DNA of 19,892 nucleotides from JBEIJQ01 sp040380145 (GTDB taxonomy: Bacteria; Bacteroidota; Bacteroidia; Chitinophagales; Saprospiraceae), in contig JBEIJQ010000048.1 of NCBI GenBank assembly GCA_040380145.1, positions 1 through 19,892 on the forward strand, read 5' to 3'. The notes beneath the pieces were generated by a model. That model ran no database searches and was not told where the DNA came from. It saw only the letters and a list, made by a program, of their open reading frames with translations. Both the position numbers and the translations under genes were made by a program. This document shows, piece by piece, positions 1 through 5,425 of the stretch; position 1 is the first letter of the stretch; each line of letters starts with the position of its first letter.

Positions 1-3
1 AAA

Positions 4-30
4 AAATCCTGTAAATCCTGTAAATCCTGA
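4..30. repeat. 9-bp tandem repeat, three copies, left edge
   Basis: Three consecutive copies of AAATCCTGT lie at 4-12, 13-21 and 22-30; the last copy ends in A. The array sits 24 nt beyond the stop codon of the kinase-FGE gene and may continue past the left edge. On the strand of that gene it reads as repeated ACAGGATTT. The unit is a multiple of three and lies outside any supported reading frame. I see no other copy in the window. Its function is unknown. Confidence 0.75.
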
Positions 31-53
31 TGCTGACAATCAACCCAAGTGTC

Positions 54-1844
54 TCACTGGGAGGCGAGGCGGAAGCCCAAGTAGCTGCCGCGTTTGTCAA
101 GGGAGAAGTTGCCGCGATTGGATACCCAGCAATACGGCCGATAGCAATCCCAGCCACCGCCGCGGCCTATCCGCCGGGATCCTGATCCCGCACCTGAGGG
201 ATTCGTCTGGCTGCCCGATGGGTAATCTCCATACCAATCTTGGCACCACTCCCACACATTCCCCGTCATATCGTACAGGCCCAGCTCGTTGGCTTTTTTC
301 CCTTTGGCCGAGTGTGTACGGCCTCCCGCATTGCCGTCGTACCAACCCACTTCATCAATGTTGTTGCCGCCGCTGAATTTGCTGCCTCGGCTGCTGTTAC
401 CTCCCCGAGCGGCAAACTCCCATTCCGCTTCCGTCGGCAAGCGATAGCGCTTGCCCGTCAATCCGTTCAGTTTTTGGATGAACTGTTGCGCATCGTCCCA
501 GCTCACTTGCTCTACCGGGCAATCGTCGCAGCCCCCAAAATTGCTCGGGTTGCTGCCCATCACCGCACGCCAAAGGGCCTGTGTCACCTCTGTCTCTCCG
601 ATGCTATAACTCGACAAGGTCACTTGATGAGAGGGTTTTTCGTCGACCTCGCAATCCCCGCCCTGCTCACCCGTGCAGCCCATCGTAAAAGTGCCGCCGG
701 CAACCCGTATCATTTTGAAGGATATGCCGTTCACCGATTCGGTATTATTTCCTGATATGGAAGAAATAATCCAGCCGATCCCTATTGCGATCATCAGCAA
801 CGCTCCCCCGATCCTGAGCCAGCGCGGGCTGTTTTGTTTGCTTTTTGGGGGAACCGAAGAACCCTGCCACTCCGTCGCCTGTTGAGTCGCTTGCTCCGCC
901 GCCTGCGTTTTCTCCACTGCCGGCAGGTGCGCAACAGCCGGTACCGGTGCAGGTGGTACGGATGCATGCCCGCCAGTTTTCAGTGCCTCGGCCAATTCGG
1001 CCATGCCTGCGAAACGATCCGCGCTGCGCACCGCCATGGCTTTCACCACCACATCCGACAGCGCTGGCGGAATGTTCGGGTCGAGGTCTCGGGGACTGGC
1101 CATTTCCTCTTCGAAGCGGCTGGGGCTGGCCGGTGGCGTTTGTCCCGTCAGCAGGCGATATAGCACAGCGCCCAGCGCGTAGATATCGGTGGCGGGGCCG
1201 TGCTTGCCCGTGGCGTTGTACTGTTCGGGCGGCGCGTAACCCGGCGTCAGGATCACCGAGTGCACCGCCGTGCGGTCGGAGATAAAGGCCCGCGCCGCCC
1301 CGAAATCCAGCACCACCGGCTCGCCGTTGGGCTGGCGGATGATGTTGGCCGGCTTCAGGTCGCGGTGCAGCACGTTCCGGGCGTGCACGGGGGCCAGCGA
1401 AAGCGCCACCTTGCGCACCAATTCTGCCGCCGCGGCCGGCGCCATCCGCTCCTGGGGCAAGCGATGCAGATGCTGGGCCAGCGTTTCGCCCTCGATGAAG
1501 TCCATCGCATAATAGACCGTGTTGTTTTCGCGGAAAAAATCGATCACGTTCACGATCCCCGGCAGGTTGCCGAACTGCGCCAGCAACTTCGCCTCTTCGA
1601 AAAAACGGTCCTTGTAGGTTTCGTAATCCCCCTGCCCCATGGACTGGATCGTCACGCTGTTGCCATCCGCCGAGCGGGTGCACTTGCCGTCCATGAAAAA
1701 CTCCTTCACCACCACCGTGCGCCCCAGCGAAGTCTGTGTGGCCTTGTAGGTGATCCCGAAGCCACCTTGGCCCAAAAGAGTGTCCACGCGGTATTTGCCG
1801 TTTTCCAACAGGGTGCCGATCGGCAGGGTGTGCGATTGTTGCAT
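54..1844 (-). CDS. Transmembrane Ser/Thr protein kinase with C-terminal FGE/SUMF1 (C-type-lectin-fold) domain
   Basis: The 596-residue protein has three parts. Residues 18-290 are a Hanks-type kinase: Gly-rich loop G25-Q-G-G-F-G30, ATP lysine K47, catalytic loop H160-R161-D162 with K164, DFG at 180-182 and APPE at 204-207. A Pro/Ala/Gln-rich linker follows, then one hydrophobic segment at about 344-362. Residues 372-595 are an FGE-sulfatase (SUMF1) domain with typical blocks near 466-480 (YRLPTEAEWEFAARGG) and 524-534 (YDMTGNVWEWC). The kinase should be cytoplasmic and the FGE domain periplasmic, as in a sensor. The end carries a C567-x4-C572 pair with the spacing of the copper-binding cysteines of true FGE. 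The same stretch also resembles the variable region of retroelement-diversified proteins. The start at 1844 is supported by a -7 box 17 nt upstream. Its substrate and ligand cannot be told from sequence. Kinase and FGE domain calls are firm; catalytic FGE activity is open. Confidence 0.93.
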   Translation of the reverse strand: MQQSHTLPIGTLLENGKYRVDTLLGQGGFGITYKATQTSLGRTVVVKEFFMDGKCTRSADGNSVTIQSMGQGDYETYKDRFFEEAKLLAQFGNLPGIVNVIDFFRENNTVYYAMDFIEGETLAQHLHRLPQERMAPAAAAELVRKVALSLAPVHARNVLHRDLKPANIIRQPNGEPVVLDFGAARAFISDRTAVHSVILTPGYAPPEQYNATGKHGPATDIYALGAVLYRLLTGQTPPASPSRFEEEMASPRDLDPNIPPALSDVVVKAMAVRSADRFAGMAELAEALKTGGHASVPPAPVPAVAHLPAVEKTQAAEQATQQATEWQGSSVPPKSKQNSPRWLRIGGALLMIAIGIGWIISSISGNNTESVNGISFKMIRVAGGTFTMGCTGEQGGDCEVDEKPSHQVTLSSYSIGETEVTQALWRAVMGSNPSNFGGCDDCPVEQVSWDDAQQFIQKLNGLTGKRYRLPTEAEWEFAARGGNSSRGSKFSGGNNIDEVGWYDGNAGGRTHSAKGKKANELGLYDMTGNVWEWCQDWYGDYPSGSQTNPSGAGSGSRRIGRGGGWDCYRPYCWVSNRGNFSLDKRGSYLGFRLASQ

Positions 1845-1861
1845 GGAATATGGAATTTTTG

Positions 1862-1869
1862 CAAAAATA
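1862..1869 (-). promoter_or_regulatory. -7 box of kinase-FGE gene
   Basis: The minus strand reads TATTTTTG, a full match to the Bacteroidota -7 consensus TAnnTTTG. It lies 17 nt before the ATG at 1844, giving a predicted leader of about a dozen nucleotides. No convincing -33 TTG was found. Confidence 0.6.
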
Positions 1870-1911
1870 ATTTTTTGTTTGGGAAAATTACATTTCCCAG
1901 GGGCGATGGTA

Positions 1912-2046
1912 CGGCGGTGTTCTTTTTGTCTAGACTATCTTTCGTGAGATGGCTATGCTTTTGTTTATTTTGTTGATTTCTATACCCCTTCTGGCCGAGA
2001 GAAAACCATCCTCTTTGTATAGCCATTTGTAAAAAAAACACCGCCG
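1912..2046. repeat. 135-bp nested inverted-repeat element
   Basis: The outer arms, 1912-1927 and 2031-2046, are inverted copies matching at 15 of 16 positions. Each starts CGGCGGTGTT and runs inward into a T-tract. Inside, ATGGCTAT at 1949-1956 pairs with ATAGCCAT at 2019-2026. The two pairs are nested and could fold into one long interrupted stem. No target-site duplication is visible in the flanks. It could be a small non-autonomous mobile element, a structured RNA or a regulatory site. Confidence 0.5.
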
Positions 2047-2196
2047 CTTAAATCCCCCCACCCTCCTGCCGACAAAACAAGCAGCCCCGACATTCCCATT
2101 GCCCCATCCCGCACAAAAAAGCAAATTTTCGCACGCTTCTAAAACCCAATGGCCTCTATGGGCTTACTTTTACGGACCAACATCCAACGATCCGAT

Positions 2197-3078
2197 ATGC
2201 CCGAAAAAAGATCCGTTCTGCTGCTGCAAATTCTGGGGGTCGCCCTGTTCGGGGGCCGGGCCTGGCAGGCTTGGTTTTATCAGCTCCCTTTGGAGGAAGT
2301 CCTTTGGGACGAACGCTTGGCCGCCGGCCCCGTCCGCTGGTTGACGGGCATGGACTGGGAGGCCTACACGGCTTCGGAACTGTCCATGCACCTGGAGGAC
2401 AGGCTTTGCACGGCCGCGGGTTATTGGTGGGCCCTGTGCGCCGTGGCCTGCCTATTGGTGGCCCGGTGGCCAAAAGCGGTGCGGCCCGTGTTGTGGGCCG
2501 GGGCAGCCTCGCTTTTGGTGCTGGCGGTGCTGTACGGCAAAGAGGATTTTTGGCGGCCCGCCCAATCGGCCGAGTACGCGATGCAGCTGTGCCTACCCGT
2601 TCTGATCGGCATGGCGGCCACGGGCGGTTTGAGCGTGCGCTGGATCCGCCTCGCAGCGGTCGCCACAGCCGTGACCTTCGCCGCCCACGGGGTATATGCG
2701 GTGGGCCTTTATCCGCGCCCCGGCCACTGGATCCAATGGTGCCTAAATGTGTTCTCTATGAGCGAATACAGCGCCGGAACGGCCTTGTTCGCCGCCGGGA
2801 TCTTGGATTTTGCCGCCGCCGCGGCCCTGGTTTTCTTTGTGGTGCGACCGCCCTCCTCGCCCGCCCAGCGGTGGGCCTTGCGGGCCACTTTGGCCTATTG
2901 CACGGTCTGGGGACTGCTCACCGCCTTGGCGCGGTTGGCAGGGCCGGCGGAATACATCGCCGTCAGCGGCTGGGAGAGTTATTGGCGCCAAAACCTGCAC
3001 GAAACACTCGTCCGATTGGTGCACGGGGGGCTGCCCGCTATATGGTGGTGGGCAGAGCGGCACGCGCGCCCATCATGA
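2197..3078 (+). CDS. Uncharacterised polytopic membrane protein
   Basis: I do not recognise this 293-residue protein. It is rich in Trp, Ala and Leu, with about six to eight hydrophobic stretches. The first starts at VLLLQILGVALFG near the N-terminus; others cluster in the middle (YWWALCAVACLLVA, AASLLVLAVLYG) and late part (AAGILDFAAAAALVFFVV). The loops carry acidic and aromatic residues. The frame is open further upstream, to an ATG at 2149, but the ATG at 2197 starts a compact Lys/Arg-containing N-terminus followed directly by a membrane segment, and lies 24 nt after a near-match -7 box. It ends 5 nt before the stop of the convergent LysE gene. No catalytic motif is evident, so no function is assigned. 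Confidence 0.75.
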   Translation: MPEKRSVLLLQILGVALFGGRAWQAWFYQLPLEEVLWDERLAAGPVRWLTGMDWEAYTASELSMHLEDRLCTAAGYWWALCAVACLLVARWPKAVRPVLWAGAASLLVLAVLYGKEDFWRPAQSAEYAMQLCLPVLIGMAATGGLSVRWIRLAAVATAVTFAAHGVYAVGLYPRPGHWIQWCLNVFSMSEYSAGTALFAAGILDFAAAAALVFFVVRPPSSPAQRWALRATLAYCTVWGLLTALARLAGPAEYIAVSGWESYWRQNLHETLVRLVHGGLPAIWWWAERHARPS

Positions 3079-3083
3079 GGTGT

Positions 3084-3695
3084 TCAATTGCACACGCGCC
3101 ACACCAGCACCAGCCCGAAAACGATCAGCCCCACGCCAGCCGCGCGGCGCAGATGGAGCAGATGAACCGGGGTGATATAGCGGCGTATTTTTTTGGCCAG
3201 ATATACCTTGAGGATGTCCGTAGAGGCAATGGTTCCCATCAGCGCGGTGTACAGGACGAGCGAACCGATGGGCGTGCGCCCGGTTTCCAAGCCTTCGGTG
3301 GCCAAACTGAGCCAGAAAAACACCGGAAAGGGATTGAGGGTGTTGATCAAAAAACCGCGGAAGAACAGTCCCGCCAAGGTGCGGTGGGCGATGGGCCGCC
3401 CCGAAGACCAGTCCGTATCCGGCCGGGTCCACAACATGCCCGCCCCGAAGCCGACCAGCAAAATACCGCCCGAAGTGCCGCTCACCAGTTTGAAATGGGG
3501 CCAATCGGCCACGGCCGTCATGCCCGCGTAGGTGAGCCCCAACAGCAACAGATCGCTCGCCCATTGTCCCGCCGCAAAGGCAGTGCCCGCCCGCAGCCCC
3601 CGCTCCACGCCGAGGGTGACCAGCGAAATAAAGATCGGTCCGGCCAAAACGCCCAGCATCAATCCCAACGAAACGCCCTTGACCACCTGTTCCAT
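3084..3695 (-). CDS. LysE/RhtB-family exporter
   Basis: The 203-residue length is normal for LysE/RhtB translocators, inner-membrane exporters of amino acids and related small molecules. The N-terminus carries the family's conserved Gly-Pro (G19-P20) in the first membrane helix and the following loop (residues 26-45). A mid-protein N120-P121 in the segment INTLNPFPVFFW is also typical. About six hydrophobic helices are visible, with a charged loop near 90-105. The frame extends upstream to 3890, but that extension is low-complexity, Lys/Phe-rich and unlike the family. The ATG at 3695 gives the right N-terminus and lies 8 nt after a perfect -7 box. The substrate cannot be predicted. The gene converges on the membrane protein at 2197-3078. 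Confidence 0.88.
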   Translation of the reverse strand: MEQVVKGVSLGLMLGVLAGPIFISLVTLGVERGLRAGTAFAAGQWASDLLLLGLTYAGMTAVADWPHFKLVSGTSGGILLVGFGAGMLWTRPDTDWSSGRPIAHRTLAGLFFRGFLINTLNPFPVFFWLSLATEGLETGRTPIGSLVLYTALMGTIASTDILKVYLAKKIRRYITPVHLLHLRRAAGVGLIVFGLVLVWRVCN

Positions 3696-3703
3696 GTGTC
3701 GCG

Positions 3704-3711
3704 CAAATATA
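3704..3711 (-). promoter_or_regulatory. -7 box of LysE gene
   Basis: The minus strand reads TATATTTG, a perfect TAnnTTTG, ending 8 nt before the ATG at 3695. The predicted transcript has almost no 5' leader. The match supports 3695 over the longer upstream start. Confidence 0.65.
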
Positions 3712-3760
3712 CGCAAGCCCCCATCCAAAATCCCGGCTTTCGCCTGCAGCTCAAACTTTT

Positions 3761-3819
3761 GGGAAATTTCTTTTTTTCTAAAAAAATTTGATTTGCAGTA
3801 AAATAAAATAAAATTTCCC
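3761..3819. repeat. Spaced 9-nt inverted repeat in LysE/Pnk intergenic region
   Basis: GGGAAATTT at 3761-3769 is inverted as AAATTTCCC at 3811-3819, with 41 nt between. The spacer contains a second A/T hairpin (T7 then A7 around 3771-3787). It sits in the 214-nt divergent region between the LysE gene and the P-loop kinase gene and could be an operator or a transcript stem. Confidence 0.4.
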
Positions 3820-3909
3820 CCTTTTTTCTCTGCTCGCGATTCTTCTGGGGGAACCTGTCCCTGGATCGGAGCGTTTTCGCAGGCCCCCAAATCTCAACTT
3901 TTCGCCGAG

Positions 3910-4548
3910 ATGAAGACCAAAAAATTGTATGTGCTGATAGGTCCCCCCGCCATCGGCAAATCCACTTGGATCGCCGACCATTTATCGGCAATGGATCCCT
4001 TTGTGGTCAACCGGGACGCGATCATCGAAAGGGTCGCCCACGGAATGGGCTGGATCTACGACGATCTGTTCGCAGCGCCCCCTCCCACCGCAACGGTCGG
4101 GGAAACGCATCCCCGATATGGCGAAGTCGTGGAGGACGGATCCAAATTGGTGTACGAACAAGTTCTCCGGGCCAACCAAGAGGTGCACCGGCAATTCACG
4201 GGAAGGGCTTATGCCGCCAACGGCCGGGCGTGTATCGTGTTCGACCTGACGCACATGAACCGCCGTTCGAGATTGTCCACGCTGGGCTTCATCCAAGCGC
4301 CGGACGAATACCGCAAAATCGCCGTGGTGTTCGAATTTTTGGGAAAAGAAAATGTGGTGAGGGCCTCCGCCAGACGGCGGGAAATCGAGAACGGGGGCGA
4401 AAAAACCATCGGCGACGAGGTGTTCGACAAAATGTTCTCGCTTTGGATGGATGTGGCCGACAACGAAGGTTTCGACGAGATCATCCGCGTGGACAACATC
4501 CCGTTCCTGGAGGAACTCTTGAAAACCCCGGCGGTTCCCAAGAGCTGA
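3910..4548 (+). CDS. P-loop kinase resembling the 5'-kinase domain of T4 polynucleotide kinase (AAA_33-like)
   Basis: The 212-residue protein opens with a Walker A loop, G11-P-P-A-I-G-K17-S18-T19, followed by W20, as in T4 Pnk. Next comes N34-R35-D36, matching the NRD motif that holds the catalytic Asp of T4 Pnk. D112 with N117 and nearby arginines (FDLTHMNRRSR) matches the D-T-N-L-N-P-E-R-R block. An arginine-rich lid follows at 151-157. Family knowledge says such enzymes phosphorylate 5'-OH ends of RNA or DNA; zeta-toxin-like and other small-molecule kinases share the fold. There is no C-terminal phosphatase domain and no ligase gene in the window. QueE follows 111 nt downstream with its own promoter. 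No perfect -7 box was found upstream. The P-loop kinase call is firm; nucleic-acid substrate is inference. Confidence 0.8.
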   Translation: MKTKKLYVLIGPPAIGKSTWIADHLSAMDPFVVNRDAIIERVAHGMGWIYDDLFAAPPPTATVGETHPRYGEVVEDGSKLVYEQVLRANQEVHRQFTGRAYAANGRACIVFDLTHMNRRSRLSTLGFIQAPDEYRKIAVVFEFLGKENVVRASARRREIENGGEKTIGDEVFDKMFSLWMDVADNEGFDEIIRVDNIPFLEELLKTPAVPKS

Positions 4549-4565
4549 AAACCGTTCTTTTTTTC
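4532..4565 (+). terminator. Weak possible terminator at end of P-loop kinase gene
   Basis: CGGTT at 4532-4536 pairs with AACCG at 4550-4554, followed at once by TTCTTTTTTT. The stem is only 5 bp with a 13-nt loop and it spans the stop codon, so this is tentative. The next gene has its own -7 box 50 nt further on. Confidence 0.35.
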
Positions 4566-4616
4566 TCCCAAAACCAAAATACGAGGCATCCGAAAGATCG
4601 AATGGACAAAGCGGGT

Positions 4617-4624
4617 TAATTTTG
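4617..4624 (+). promoter_or_regulatory. -7 box of queE
   Basis: TAATTTTG is a perfect TAnnTTTG, 35 nt before the ATG at 4660. It makes an upstream in-frame GTG at 4627 unlikely to be the start, because transcription would begin near or after that codon. Confidence 0.6.
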
Positions 4625-4659
4625 CCGTGCCCGTTCAAGCGGGCCCCAAAACCGATCCC

Positions 4660-5412
4660 ATGCATCCGTTGTCCATCGCCGAAACCTTTTTCAGCCTTCA
4701 GGGAGAAGGCCGAACCGTCGGCGTGCCCGCTTTTTTCGTTCGGCTGGCCGGCTGCAACCTGATGTGTGGCGGCGCGGGCACGGAAAAGGACGGGCTCTTG
4801 CACGACGGGGCCACTTGGCGCTGCGACACCATCGAGGTATGGCTCAAAGGCCGGGCGGTGCCGCACGGCGAACTGATCGAAGACCTCGATCGAAGGCTCG
4901 GTTTTTTGCAGCGGCTGTCGGCCGGCGCCCATCTCGTGGTCACCGGCGGCGAACCGCTGCTCCAGCAGGAGCGGATCGTGGATTTTTTGGAATTTTTGGA
5001 AAAAAACCACGGGATCCGTCCGGTCGTGGAGGTGGAAACCAACGCCACGGTGCTCCCCTCGGCCGCTTTGGATGCGCGCGTCCATTTCTGGAACACCTCG
5101 CCCAAATTGTCCAACTCAGGCATGTCCGACGCGGCGCGCCGCAAGCCGGCGGTGCTGCGATGGTTCGCGGCGAATCCCCGCACGATGTCGAAATTCGTCG
5201 TTTCGGGCCCCGACGACTGGGAGGAGATCCGGCGCGATTTCCTGGAAACCGGGCTGGTGGATCCCCGCCATATCGTGCTGATGCCCGCCGTGGACCGCCG
5301 TTCGGACATTCCCGGGGCCTACCTGTCGGTGGCAGAAATCTGCATCCGCGAGGGCATGCGGATGGGCGTGCGCCTGCACGTGGAGATCTGGGACCGGCTG
5401 ACCGGCGTTTGA
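4660..5412 (+). CDS. queE: 7-carboxy-7-deazaguanine synthase QueE (radical SAM)
   Basis: QueE converts 6-carboxy-tetrahydropterin to 7-carboxy-7-deazaguanine in the queuosine/preQ0 pathway, using SAM and a 4Fe-4S cluster. The 250-residue protein begins with the typical SIAETFFSLQGEGRTVGVPAFFVRLAGCNL block. The cluster cysteines appear to be C32, C36 and C55: C-x3-C, then an 18-residue gap before the C-D-T that normally follows as x2-C-D-T. The SAM-binding GGEP is at about 96-99. The rest (VEVETNAT, SPKLSNSG, KFVVSG) fits QueE. I chose ATG 4660 over GTG 4627 because the conserved region begins at once and the -7 box sits at 4617-4624. It ends 13 nt before the stop of the convergent helicase. 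No other queuosine genes are in the window. Confidence 0.9.
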   Translation: MHPLSIAETFFSLQGEGRTVGVPAFFVRLAGCNLMCGGAGTEKDGLLHDGATWRCDTIEVWLKGRAVPHGELIEDLDRRLGFLQRLSAGAHLVVTGGEPLLQQERIVDFLEFLEKNHGIRPVVEVETNATVLPSAALDARVHFWNTSPKLSNSGMSDAARRKPAVLRWFAANPRTMSKFVVSGPDDWEEIRRDFLETGLVDPRHIVLMPAVDRRSDIPGAYLSVAEICIREGMRMGVRLHVEIWDRLTGV

Positions 5413-5425
5413 GGGCGGATGGATA

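Larger units (their letters stand above)
1845..2196. other. Divergent intergenic region with inverted repeats
   Basis: This 352-nt A+T-rich region separates the divergent kinase and membrane-protein genes. It holds the kinase -7 box, a short hairpin at 1880-1899 (TGGGAAA / TTTCCCA, 6-nt loop) and the nested inverted-repeat element at 1912-2046. A near-match to a plus-strand -7 box, TACTTTTA (7 of 8 positions), lies at 2165-2172, 24 nt before the ATG at 2197. Short open frames here have no recognisable protein character. Confidence 0.6.

Noticed and set aside
1706..2124. Overlapping minus-strand frames in the kinase upstream region
   Set aside because: They overlap the kinase start out of frame or run through the inverted-repeat element. 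Their composition is not protein-like.
3696..3890. Upstream extension of the LysE frame
   Set aside because: The extension is Lys/Phe-rich, does not resemble LysE proteins, and lies upstream of the -7 box at 3704-3711.
4627..4659. GTG start for QueE
   Set aside because: It lies only 2 nt past the -7 box, so it would be at or before the transcription start; the ATG at 4660 begins the conserved N-terminus.
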